From assembly GCA_949289215.1 (NCBI GenBank), contig CASENC010000011.1:1-64000 (forward strand): 64,000 bases of DNA, read 5' to 3'. Each line of letters starts with the position of its first letter. Position 1 is the stretch's first letter. Of the stretch, positions 53,637-61,763 are shown one piece after another. This stretch comes from an uncultured Bacteroidales bacterium. Its GTDB lineage: Bacteria > Bacteroidota > Bacteroidia > Bacteroidales > Muribaculaceae. A program made the translations under genes and the position numbers. The notes under the pieces were generated by a model. That model had not been told where the DNA came from, did not search any database, and was given only the letters and a program-made list of their open reading frames with translations.

Positions 53637-53676
53637 CCAAAAATTATTGCTGCCTTCAACGCAGGCAGCAATAATT
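53637..53676 (-). terminator. Terminator of the M28/S9 peptidase operon
   Basis: AATTATTGCTGCC pairs with GGCAGCAATAATT around a 9-base loop. The minus strand continues TTTTTGGG. It lies 30 bases past the S9 stop. Confidence 0.8.
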
Positions 53677-53706
53677 ATGAATAAAATGCGGTGTGTCAAT
53701 TTCTAT

Positions 53707-55836
53707 TTACCGGTCAGGAGCCGAATACTTCTCACCCATGTTGTAGAGGATGAAACTATAGATGTCGGTGTATTCGTCGATGACTTTCGCAATGGGCTTG
53801 CCGCCACCGTGGCCGGCCTTGCTATCGATGCGAATAAGGTGCGGCTTGTCGCCGATATTCGAAGCTTGCAACGTGGCTGCATACTTGAACGAGTGTGCCG
53901 GTACCACACGGTCATCGTGGTCGGCGGTGGTGACAAGTATTGCAGGATATTCGGTACCGTCATTTTTAATGGTGTGCAACGGCGAGTAGCCACGCAGGTA
54001 TTCAAACATCTCGGGGCTGTCGTCACTGCGTCCGTAATCTCCAGCCCAGTTCCAACCGATAGTGAAACTGTGGTAACGTAGCATATCCATCACACCCACT
54101 TGCGGCACAGCAGCGGCAAACAGGTCGGGACGTTGGTTGACAACCGCACCAACGAGCAGGCCGCCGTTGGATGCTCCGTTACAAGCAAGTTTTTCGGGGC
54201 AAGTGTAGCCTTCCTTAATAAGGTACTCGGCTGCCGCGATGAAATCGTCAAACACATTCTGCTTGTTCATCTTAGTACCTGCCTGATGCCATTCTTCGCC
54301 ATATTCCGAACCTCCACGCAAGTTAACCGAAGCGAATATGCCGCCATTCTCGATAAACGGCAGGTTACGCGGGTTGAAACTCGGCGTGAGGCTTATTGCG
54401 AAACCGCCATACCCGTATAGCAACGTCGGAGTCTTGCCATTCCGTTCAAGCCCCTTCTTGTGGGTGAGGAACATACAGATGATTGTTCCGTCCTTGCTCG
54501 GGAACTCCACTTGCTCGGTCACATACTCGTCGAGGTCGATATCGAGCGACGGACGCCAATACTCCTTCGACGTATTTGTCGCCTTGTCGTAAGCATAGAT
54601 TACACCGGGCATGGTGAACGATGATATGGCATACATCACCTCATCGTGCTTGGCACTTGCATCTATCGAAACCGACCCTATTGCGGGCAACTCTATTTCG
54701 TTGAGCATCTTGCCGTCACAGTCATAGACGTATGCACGGTTATAGGCATCCTTCTCGTATTCCACAATCAGGTTGTCCTTGCCCGACTGAGCCACGCCCA
54801 CGAGCATCTCGTCCTTCTCGGGCAATATGGTCTTTGTGGGTTTCAAAGTGCGCAAATCATATGCCATGAGCTTGCCCATGGCGGCATCTTTGTTGGTATA
54901 TACATATATCAGGCCACGTGCGGTATCAACACCCACCACGCTGCACTGGCAGTCCATCCCGTCCACTACCGTGCGGTACTTTGCCCCAGGCTGTTTCGAG
55001 TCTTTCATCACGATATTCGTATTCTGCCCGTCGGAAGGGTAAATGAATACGTAACGGTCACCTTCGACCTGTGCCGAGTAAAACATAAGCGGCTCGTTGC
55101 CCTGGTATTCCACGCGGTCGGCCGATTGCGGAGTGCCGAGCTTGTGGTAAAACACCTTGTGGTATTCGTTCTTGGTGGAATAAGCCTTGTCGGCATCCTC
55201 GGGCGCGTCGTAACCGCTATAGAAGAAACCGTCGCCAAGCCACTCGACCGAAGTGAATTTTGCCCACACTATGTGGTCGTCGAGCAGCGAACCGTCGGCA
55301 AGGTTCATCACGTAAATCTCGTTCCAGTCGCTGCCGCTGCGCGAAATTGTGTAAGCCATATACTTGCCGTCGGGGTTGAAACTTATGCCGGCAAGAGCCA
55401 CCGTACCATCATCGCTCAGCTTGTTAGGGTCGAGCACAAGGCGCGGCTCCCCCATGAGCGAGTCTTGCACATACAGCACACTTTGGTTTTGCAACCCGGT
55501 ATTACGGAACGAGTAATACTTGCCATTGCGCTTGAACGGAATGCCCATCTTCTCGTAATTGAACAGTTGCGACATACGCTCCTTCAATGCACCTCGAAAT
55601 GGAATACGCTCCAAGTAGGCATTAGTGACAGCATTCTCGGCCTTGACCCATGCCTCGGTGGCAGCCGAAGTGTCGTTTTCGAGCCAACGGTAAGGATCGG
55701 CGACACGAGTACCGAAGTATTCATCGACAACAGTCGTATCCTTCATTGTCTCGGGATAATCGATTTTGCCCGAACCGCCGGTGCAGCTCGCAGCCAAAAC
55801 AACAGAACCCATTGCAATATAAACGATTGGTTTCAT
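53707..55836 (-). CDS. Prolyl oligopeptidase family serine peptidase
   Basis: 709 residues, family S9A. A lipoprotein-type signal (MKPIVYIAMGSVVLAASC) places it in the periplasm or outer membrane. Residues 80-450 form the beta-propeller. The catalytic domain has S556 in GASNGG, D642 in DHDDRVVP and H676 in AGHGG. It cleaves after proline in short peptides. It follows the M28-type gene by 23 bases, and both would act on peptides outside the cytoplasm. Confidence 0.93.
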   Translation of the reverse strand: MKPIVYIAMGSVVLAASCTGGSGKIDYPETMKDTTVVDEYFGTRVADPYRWLENDTSAATEAWVKAENAVTNAYLERIPFRGALKERMSQLFNYEKMGIPFKRNGKYYSFRNTGLQNQSVLYVQDSLMGEPRLVLDPNKLSDDGTVALAGISFNPDGKYMAYTISRSGSDWNEIYVMNLADGSLLDDHIVWAKFTSVEWLGDGFFYSGYDAPEDADKAYSTKNEYHKVFYHKLGTPQSADRVEYQGNEPLMFYSAQVEGDRYVFIYPSDGQNTNIVMKDSKQPGAKYRTVVDGMDCQCSVVGVDTARGLIYVYTNKDAAMGKLMAYDLRTLKPTKTILPEKDEMLVGVAQSGKDNLIVEYEKDAYNRAYVYDCDGKMLNEIELPAIGSVSIDASAKHDEVMYAISSFTMPGVIYAYDKATNTSKEYWRPSLDIDLDEYVTEQVEFPSKDGTIICMFLTHKKGLERNGKTPTLLYGYGGFAISLTPSFNPRNLPFIENGGIFASVNLRGGSEYGEEWHQAGTKMNKQNVFDDFIAAAEYLIKEGYTCPEKLACNGASNGGLLVGAVVNQRPDLFAAAVPQVGVMDMLRYHSFTIGWNWAGDYGRSDDSPEMFEYLRGYSPLHTIKNDGTEYPAILVTTADHDDRVVPAHSFKYAATLQASNIGDKPHLIRIDSKAGHGGGKPIAKVIDEYTDIYSFILYNMGEKYSAPDR

Positions 55837-55859
55837 ATAAAAAGTTATTTTTGTAACAT

Positions 55860-56840
55860 TTAGTAATTATAAATCACATTAAGCACCGTCTGCCCCACGG
55901 CTTTAAGCGTTGCAGGATCGATAATGTCGAGAGTATCGCCGGTGGTGTGCCACTGCTTGAAAAAGCCGGTGCCGCCGTCACCGCTTTGGTCTATGATGTC
56001 GATACACGGAATGCCTGCGCGGTTGACAAATATGTGGTCGTCAGTTATAGCGCCACCCGAATCATCGACAAAATAATCGCCATATCCGGCAGCTTGCGCC
56101 ACACGCCACACCTCATCGACAAATCCCCGGGCATAATACGTGGAAAAATATTCACGGGCAAACACTGCACCACCGGCACCCACCATGTCGAGCAATATAC
56201 CATACATGGGCCTGTAACCGGGTTTGTGCGGATTGGCTGCCCAATATTGCGTGCCAAGAGCCCAAGTATCGTCGTTGCCTGCACCCGAATCACCCCAGTC
56301 CTCGGCATCGGTCAACAGTATGTCAACGCCGATTTTCGGAGCATTTACCGACAGTTGGCGAGCCACTTCAAGCAGCACCGCCACACCACTCGCACCGTCG
56401 TTGGCACCCGGTACCGGCTCGCGGCGGCGGGCAGGGTCGGGATCGTTGTCGGCCCACGGGCGACAATCCCAGTGGGCAAGCAGCAACAACCGTTTCGACG
56501 CATCGGGATTATATTCGCCTATTATATTACGGCATTTGATTTCAGAGCCATCGAATGTTGTCAAGGTCATGCGCTGTTCGGTAACTGCCGCGCCATAGGA
56601 ACGCAACCGCCCGGCAAGGTAATCGCCGCAACGGCGATGAGCCTCACTTCCAGGCACACGCGGTCCGAAGGCACATTGCTCCACCACCCGTGCGTAAGCC
56701 GAGTCGGCATCAAATTCCACTTCGGGCACTGCGGCTTTTGCCTCCACGGCAGCCGCTTGCGTCTCAACACCCTGCTTCGTTCTCGAAGAACATCCCGCAA
56801 GTGCCATGACAGCCATTATCAAAAAACAGAAATATTTCAT
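55860..56840 (-). CDS. M28 family lipoprotein (glutaminyl cyclase-like)
   Basis: 326 residues. Lipobox signal MKYFCFLIMAVMALAGC. The M28-type core has LLLLAHWDCRPWAD (metal His and Asp), GANDGASGVAVLLEVARQL (metal Asp and base region), LLTDAEDWGDSG and later DDHIFVNRAGIPCIDII. In Bacteroidota such proteins are often glutaminyl-peptide cyclotransferases rather than aminopeptidases. The sequence DAEDWG suggests the cyclase type. It is first in an operon with the S9 peptidase and has a strong promoter. Confidence 0.85.
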   Translation of the reverse strand: MKYFCFLIMAVMALAGCSSRTKQGVETQAAAVEAKAAVPEVEFDADSAYARVVEQCAFGPRVPGSEAHRRCGDYLAGRLRSYGAAVTEQRMTLTTFDGSEIKCRNIIGEYNPDASKRLLLLAHWDCRPWADNDPDPARRREPVPGANDGASGVAVLLEVARQLSVNAPKIGVDILLTDAEDWGDSGAGNDDTWALGTQYWAANPHKPGYRPMYGILLDMVGAGGAVFAREYFSTYYARGFVDEVWRVAQAAGYGDYFVDDSGGAITDDHIFVNRAGIPCIDIIDQSGDGGTGFFKQWHTTGDTLDIIDPATLKAVGQTVLNVIYNY

Positions 56841-56859
56841 TGTTTATTACTTTTAACGC

Positions 56860-56891
56860 CAAAATTAATTATTTCCTGTTCAATTGCCAAA
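56860..56891 (-). promoter_or_regulatory. Promoter of the M28/S9 operon
   Basis: On the minus strand TTTG (56888-56891), 20 bases, TAATTTTG (56860-56867), both exact. The ATG is 19 bases further. Confidence 0.7.
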
Positions 56892-56947
56892 TGTATGTTT
56901 CCACACATTAATTCCTTTTGGTTATATAAACTAACCTCGGCGCAGGG

Positions 56948-56955
56948 TAACTTTG
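56948..56955 (+). promoter_or_regulatory. -7 box before the capsid-like gene pair
   Basis: TAACTTTG, exact, 28 bases before the ATG at 56984. No clear TTTG at the usual distance. Confidence 0.4.
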
Positions 56956-56983
56956 CATCGTGAACTTTTAAACGACATATATC

Positions 56984-57457
56984 ATGGAAAACATCGAAGA
57001 GAAAAACGACGAGACCCGGTTGTCCGATAACCGGGAAAACAATTCTTCGGGCGAAGAACCGCTACAGGCCGACCTTGCAGCACTGTTTGCCCGATGGGCA
57101 GACAATCCGCTTGTAGCTATTGCACTGAAAGACTCGCGGCTGTGCCGCTTCATTGGCGACTTGCTTGCCGGTGACACTGCCGACTGCGCCGCACACCGCA
57201 ATTTCCCGCAAGAGCCACCCGAAATGCCAAAAGATGTAGCCACTCGCTTCAACATGGACCAAGCGGCAGCACGACGAGTAGCCGACTACGGGCGCACTGT
57301 AATGGCAGGCGACTGGAACGACAAAGCCGTGAAAATTTTACTGAAAGCCGCCAATCACGACACCGATGTGCAAAATGCCGATGCTGCCGGTTATCTGCGT
57401 GGCCGCAATGCGGCAATTGAAGCCAAACGCCGCAACAAAATTCCGCAATTTTCTTAA
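56984..57457 (+). CDS. Small protein before the capsid-like gene
   Basis: 157 residues, soluble and acidic at the N-terminus, no family known to me. The middle reads ALFARWADNPLVAIALKDSRL and the C-terminus DAAGYLRGRNAAIEAKRRNK, a basic helical end. It is 19 bases before the capsid-like gene. In phages small genes before the capsid gene can encode scaffold or packaging proteins; that role is only suggested by order. Confidence 0.55.
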   Translation: MENIEEKNDETRLSDNRENNSSGEEPLQADLAALFARWADNPLVAIALKDSRLCRFIGDLLAGDTADCAAHRNFPQEPPEMPKDVATRFNMDQAAARRVADYGRTVMAGDWNDKAVKILLKAANHDTDVQNADAAGYLRGRNAAIEAKRRNKIPQFS

Positions 57458-57476
57458 CCAAATACACAAAAAACGC

Positions 57477-58886
57477 ATGAAAAACAACATCAATCCTGCC
57501 GCAATACAAAGTTTGTGGCAAACCATCAAAGAGAACCGCGGCACCGTTATTATGCTGCTACTGATCGCCGCAGCCGTAATAGTGTTGCTGACGGGGTGCG
57601 ATGCCAACGCGGGAAGTACAATGGCACTTGCAACGGTGATTGCCGGAACCGACGGCGGAAGCCATGTAGTTGACGGCCCGGTAACCACCGACACCGTACG
57701 CCAATCGGGCAGCGAATTGCTGCTCAATGAGATCGACCGCCGCATAGTGAAAATACGCCCCATGGCCACCCCTATCGACCAAATTTCAAGGTATGCACGG
57801 CCTCGGCACTCCAAAAGCATGATTGTGGATTACTACACGGTCGATACTAAGCCCACCACATGCCGCCTGGCCACGGCATATTCCCCGTCGAAAGAGGGTA
57901 CCGAGGCACAACGTGTCACCATAAAAACCGACAACGACGATATGCTTGCCGTAAGCGACACCCTGATGCTGCCCGAAGTGCCTGGTTTCGAGGCCGACGG
58001 CTCTACACAATCGAGCAAAAGCCTTGTGCTGTATGTCGTGGCCAAAGACGACACCGGCGTTACCGTAATGGCCATAAACGGCTCGAAATTAGGCTCTACC
58101 ACCGACTGTGTGCCTGCATTGCCGCTTAACACGCCTATTGTGAGAATGGGTCGCGCGGCTGCCGAACTTGATGTGCAAACGCCGCAATTCGAGTCGTTGC
58201 CGCAAAAGGCCCAGAACTATTGCCAAATCTTCAAAATGCAGGTGGAGCAAAGCACCTTGATGAAAATCGCCGACAAGGAGGTGGAATGGACGCTGAGCGA
58301 CCAGGAAGAAGCCGCAATATATGACATGAGGCTCGGCATGGAAAAAAGTTTCCTATTCGGCACCAAGAAACAAATTTACGACTACCGCAAGAAAGAAAAC
58401 GTGATGCTTACCGAGGGGATATGGCACCAGGCCGGTAAAGACTTCAGCTACGACCCCGACACTTTCGACCAAGACACCCTGATAAGCCTCATGCGCACGG
58501 CTTTCACCGGCAATGCAGGCTCCAAGCGCAAGGTGCTGGTGGGCGGCTCGGCACTTATCGAAACCATTAACAAGCTCGACTACACCAAGGTCGTCAATGC
58601 CCGCGACACCGTCACGCGCTGGGGTATCGACTTCACCGAGATATGCAGCAAGTTCGGGCGGCTTTATGTGCTGCTCTCCGAGGTATTTGACGAATGTGGA
58701 ATGGACACCGCCGGAATGATTATCGACCCGGCATATTTGCAAAAATACTGCCACTTGCCATTCGACACCAAAGCCCTCGACTTGAAGAGTGCCGGCGTGC
58801 GCAACACCGACGCAACGGTGCTCACCGAAGCCAGCTGCCTGGTGCTGCGTTACCCCAAGGCCCACGTCCGCATCACCCCCGAATAA
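57477..58886 (+). CDS. Phage major capsid-like protein (DUF5309) with membrane or lipoprotein N-terminus
   Basis: 469 residues. From about residue 80 it follows the DUF5309 (SU10-like capsid) pattern of Bacteroidales prophages: LLNEIDRRIVKIRPMATPIDQISRYA, SKSMIVDYYTVDTKPT, ELDVQTPQFESLPQKAQN, EEAAIYDMRLGMEKSFLFG and TGNAGSKRKVLVGGSALIE. Unlike a normal capsid it begins with a hydrophobic helix (TVIMLLLIAAAVIVLLTGC) that ends in a lipobox-like cysteine. No terminase, portal, protease or tail genes lie nearby, and base composition matches core genes. It may be a prophage remnant or a host-adapted capsid-fold protein. Confidence 0.75.
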   Translation: MKNNINPAAIQSLWQTIKENRGTVIMLLLIAAAVIVLLTGCDANAGSTMALATVIAGTDGGSHVVDGPVTTDTVRQSGSELLLNEIDRRIVKIRPMATPIDQISRYARPRHSKSMIVDYYTVDTKPTTCRLATAYSPSKEGTEAQRVTIKTDNDDMLAVSDTLMLPEVPGFEADGSTQSSKSLVLYVVAKDDTGVTVMAINGSKLGSTTDCVPALPLNTPIVRMGRAAAELDVQTPQFESLPQKAQNYCQIFKMQVEQSTLMKIADKEVEWTLSDQEEAAIYDMRLGMEKSFLFGTKKQIYDYRKKENVMLTEGIWHQAGKDFSYDPDTFDQDTLISLMRTAFTGNAGSKRKVLVGGSALIETINKLDYTKVVNARDTVTRWGIDFTEICSKFGRLYVLLSEVFDECGMDTAGMIIDPAYLQKYCHLPFDTKALDLKSAGVRNTDATVLTEASCLVLRYPKAHVRITPE

Positions 58887-58937
58887 AAAACGCAAGACAG
58901 GGGTGGTGAAGGTATATCAAAATGCGATTTAGCCACC

Positions 58938-58965
58938 GTAGAGGCGCAAAATTTTGCGCCTCTAC
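58938..58965. repeat. 28-bp palindrome, variant centre
   Basis: The ends GTAGAG/CTCTAC are the same as at 946-973, but the centre is GCGCAAAATTTTGCGC instead of ACGCGATTAATCGCGT. It is still perfectly self-complementary, so both halves changed together. Confidence 0.9.
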
Positions 58966-59012
58966 AACTATTACATTATATAAAACACTGTAAATCAATC
59001 GTTGCCGTCAAC

Positions 59013-59034
59013 GAGACGATGTGCACATCGTCTC
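59013..59034. repeat. 22-bp palindrome
   Basis: GAGACGATGTG followed by its exact reverse complement. The matching place in copy 1 (near 1020) has only the left part. Confidence 0.85.
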
Positions 59035-59067
59035 TATTACTTCAATGTCGGAATTATGGTACATCTA

Positions 59068-59172
59068 CGCTCGCCTTGCACTATCTTTCAATAACATAGG
59101 CTGCGGCTTGGCTATGCAAAAAAATCAGCAAGCTGTTTTTTTTGTCATTGCGCTCGCCTTGCACTATCTTTG
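59068..59172 (+). repeat. Promoter-bearing repeat before the DUF4954 gene
   Basis: One full 83-base unit plus a second start block (59151-59172), nearly identical to 30782-30886. The first block has TATCTTTC and the last has TATCTTTG. Confidence 0.9.
59141..59172 (+). promoter_or_regulatory. Promoter of the DUF4954 gene
   Basis: TTTG at 59141-59144, 20 bases, TATCTTTG at 59165-59172, the same arrangement as the panB promoter. Confidence 0.75.
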
Positions 59173-59225
59173 TCCGCAGGAACTGAAAAAGTATGAATTG
59201 TTGTTAGTCTATATGTAAATCTCAA

Positions 59226-61217
59226 ATGGAAAAGAACTTCAGGAAACTTTCGGCACAGGAAACAGCCCGGCTGCAATCACAGGGTTGCCGTGCCGAGGAT
59301 TGGCAGACGATAGAGATAACCGACGCAACCGACCTTGCTCAAGTGGAAAACGTGTATTTCTCGGGCCGGGTGCGGCTGGGAGTGCTTGACGAATATTTCG
59401 ACCTGCCTGGCGGGCTGCGGCGACGCAGCGGTGTGCGCAATGCCACGCTGCACAATGTGGAAGTGGGCGACAACTGCCTCATCGAAAACATTCGCGGGCA
59501 CATAGCCAATTACCGCATAGGCAGCAACACGCGCATAGGCAACATAGGGCTGCTGGCCGTGGATGGGCGCAGCAACTTCGGCAACGGCATCGACGTGGCC
59601 GTGCTCAACGAGACGGGTGGCCGCGAGGTGATGATGCACGACTGCCTGTCGGCACACCAGGCATATTTCATGGCTCTGTACCGCCACCGCCCACAACTGA
59701 TAAGTAACATGAGGGAGATAATAACCCGGTATTCCGACGGGGTGAGCAGCGATTGCGGCACGGTAGGCTCGCACGTGGTGATCGCCGACTGCGGCGAGCT
59801 GCGCAACCTGCGCATAGGCGACTACAGCTCGATTGAGGGTGCCGGCAAACTGGTAAACGGCAGCATCAACAGCGTGCGGGAGGCACCCGTAAACATAGGT
59901 CGTGGGGTGATTTGCGAGGATTTCATAATATCGAGCGGCTCGACGGTGACCGACGGCGCCATGCTGTCGCGCTGCTTCGTGGGGCAGGCCTGCACCATAG
60001 GGCACGGCTACTCGGCCAGCGAGTCGCTATTCTTCGGCAACTGCCAGGAAGAGAACGGCGAGGCCTGCGCCGTGTTTGCCGGCCCCTTCACCGTCACCCA
60101 CCACAAATCTACGCTGCTCATAGCCAGCCAGTTCTCGTTCATGAACGCCGGGTCGGGGTCGAACCAAAGCAACCATATGTACAAGCTCGGCCCCATCCAC
60201 CAGGGGGCGATGGAACGCGGGGCAAAAACATCGTCCAATTCCTACATACTGTGGCCTGCCCGCATAGGTGCGTTCTCGCTGGTGATGGGCCGGCACACCG
60301 ACCACCCCGACACGAGCGACCTGCCATTCTCCTACCTCATCGAGCACGAGAACATGACCTACCTGTACCCGGCCATCAACCTGCGCAGCGTGGGAACCAT
60401 ACGCGACGCGCGCAAATGGCCCATGCGCGACCGCCGCACCGACCCACACCGGCTTGACCAGATAAATTACAACTTGCTCAGCCCCTACACCATACAGAAG
60501 ATGATAAACGGCTGCCGCATACTGAAGGACCTGCAACGGCTGGCCGGCGAGACATCGGTGGTGTATTCCTACCAGAGCACACGCATCAAAAACAGTTCGC
60601 TCACCCGCGGACTGGAACTCTATGACATGGCCATCAACAAGTTTCTGGGAAATTCAATAATAAAGAGGCTCGAAGGACTTGTGCCGACGTGCGACGAAGA
60701 GATACGCCGCCGATTGAAGCCCGAGACACCGACCGGCATGGGTGACTGGTGCGACCTGTCGGGACTTATCGCCCCCAAAAGCGAGGTACTGCGCCTCATC
60801 GACGACATAGAACAAGGCCGCATCGACTGTGTGGATGCCATACATGACCGCTTTGCCGAGATGCACCAAAATTACTACCTGTATGAATGGACTTGGGCTT
60901 ACGACAAAATCCTGTGGTATTACGGGCTGAAACCCGAAGCTATAACCGCCGACGACGTAATCGACATTGTGGAACGCTGGAAAAAGGCCGTGGTGGGCAT
61001 CGACAACCTTGTTTACAACGATGCAAAAAAGGAATTCTCGCTGTCGTCGATGACCGGCTTCGGGGTTGACGGCGACCGCACCCAGCAAATCGAGGACTTC
61101 GAGCAAGTGCGCGGCGTGTTTGAGCGCGACCCGTCGGTGCAGTCAATCCTTGACCATATACGCGTGAAGACCGCCCTCGGCGACAGCATCATAGCCGCCA
61201 TGCGTCAAGCCCGGTGA
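59226..61217 (+). CDS. DUF4954 family left-handed beta-helix protein
   Basis: 663 residues. From about 60 to 330 there are hexapeptide-like turns (NVEVGDNCLIENI, IGSNTRIGNIGLL, IGDYSSIEGAGKL, VGQACTIGHGYSA), the fold of acyl- and nucleotidyl-sugar transferases. SNHMYKLGPIHQGAMERGAK and GRHTDHPDTSDLPFSYL are DUF4954 traits. The C-terminal 250 residues are helical. A sugar-nucleotide or acyl transferase role is suggested by fold only. Cytoplasmic. It has the repeat-borne promoter. Confidence 0.82.
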   Translation: MEKNFRKLSAQETARLQSQGCRAEDWQTIEITDATDLAQVENVYFSGRVRLGVLDEYFDLPGGLRRRSGVRNATLHNVEVGDNCLIENIRGHIANYRIGSNTRIGNIGLLAVDGRSNFGNGIDVAVLNETGGREVMMHDCLSAHQAYFMALYRHRPQLISNMREIITRYSDGVSSDCGTVGSHVVIADCGELRNLRIGDYSSIEGAGKLVNGSINSVREAPVNIGRGVICEDFIISSGSTVTDGAMLSRCFVGQACTIGHGYSASESLFFGNCQEENGEACAVFAGPFTVTHHKSTLLIASQFSFMNAGSGSNQSNHMYKLGPIHQGAMERGAKTSSNSYILWPARIGAFSLVMGRHTDHPDTSDLPFSYLIEHENMTYLYPAINLRSVGTIRDARKWPMRDRRTDPHRLDQINYNLLSPYTIQKMINGCRILKDLQRLAGETSVVYSYQSTRIKNSSLTRGLELYDMAINKFLGNSIIKRLEGLVPTCDEEIRRRLKPETPTGMGDWCDLSGLIAPKSEVLRLIDDIEQGRIDCVDAIHDRFAEMHQNYYLYEWTWAYDKILWYYGLKPEAITADDVIDIVERWKKAVVGIDNLVYNDAKKEFSLSSMTGFGVDGDRTQQIEDFEQVRGVFERDPSVQSILDHIRVKTALGDSIIAAMRQAR

Positions 61218-61238
61218 AACCATAAAGGAACTCAGAAT

Positions 61239-61276
61239 AATGTGGCGTGCCGTTTTTGCTTTCGGCACACCACATT
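61239..61276. terminator. Terminator between convergent genes
   Basis: AATGTGGCGTGCCG pairs with CGGCACACCACATT (one mismatch) around TTTTTGCTTT. It lies between the DUF4954 stop and the HigA-like stop. Confidence 0.65.
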
Positions 61277-61287
61277 ATGCCATTTTC

Positions 61288-61653
61288 TCACACACCAAGC
61301 ACAATGGCCGGGTCGATATTAAGACGTTTACTTATGATTCTGACTTGCTTCAGTGTAGGTTCTTTTCTGCTCGAAAGATATTCACAAATGCGAGATGCAT
61401 TTATACCAAGTAACTTTGAAAGGGCAGCTTGAGTCAATCCCATTTCATACATACGCAATTTTATAGTTTCAACAAGTGTCGGAGTACCTATAGGATAATG
61501 TTCTTCATCATAATCTGCCACCAAATTACCAAGAAGAGTAAGTTCTACCATTTGAGGGTCGTCCGCAGGTGTATCTTCAGGAATATTTAACATTAGTTCT
61601 TCCACGCGTTTTAATGCTACCTGATACTGAGTTTCATTTTCAATCTTGGTCAT
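61288..61653 (-). CDS. HigA-like antitoxin or regulator, no toxin partner
   Basis: 121 residues from the ATG at 61653. The C-terminal half is an XRE helix-turn-helix (MGLTQAALSKLLGINASRICEYLSSRKEPTLK, shown in part as LTQAALSKLLG and RICEYLS). The N-terminal half has VADYDEEHYPIGTPTLVE, as in HigA antitoxins of Bacteroidota. A HigB toxin gene would be expected just upstream, but the 110 bases to the divergent rnz gene hold none. It is an orphan antitoxin or a stand-alone regulator. Confidence 0.75.
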   Translation of the reverse strand: MTKIENETQYQVALKRVEELMLNIPEDTPADDPQMVELTLLGNLVADYDEEHYPIGTPTLVETIKLRMYEMGLTQAALSKLLGINASRICEYLSSRKEPTLKQVRIISKRLNIDPAIVLGV

Positions 61654-61712
61654 AGCATAGTATCTTATATGGTTGCACAATCTATTTTATCATATTCATA
61701 TCCCTGAAAATT

Positions 61713-61744
61713 GTTGGCTTATTGGCAAAAGTTACCTAATTTTG
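61713..61744 (+). promoter_or_regulatory. Promoter of rnz
   Basis: GTTG at 61713-61716, 20 bases, TAATTTTG (exact) at 61737-61744. The ATG is 19 bases further. Confidence 0.6.
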
Positions 61745-61763
61745 CCACAAACAGCCGACAAGT

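Larger units (their letters stand above)
58909..59062. repeat. Intergenic repeat, copy 2
   Basis: Matches 912-1066 throughout. Both palindromes are intact here: 58938-58965 (28 bp) and 59013-59034 (22 bp). Confidence 0.75.
58887..59225. other. Intergenic region with two repeat families
   Basis: It holds copy 2 of the palindromic intergenic repeat (about 58909-59062) followed directly by the promoter-bearing repeat (59068-59172), then 53 bases of leader to the DUF4954 gene. A frame of 65 codons here only reads through the repeat. Confidence 0.7.

Noticed and set aside
54646-55863. 405-codon plus-strand frame opposite the S9 peptidase
   Set aside because: Shadow frame without domains; the S9 gene is certain.
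59021-59218. 65-codon frame before the DUF4954 gene
   Set aside because: It only reads through the palindromic and promoter repeats.
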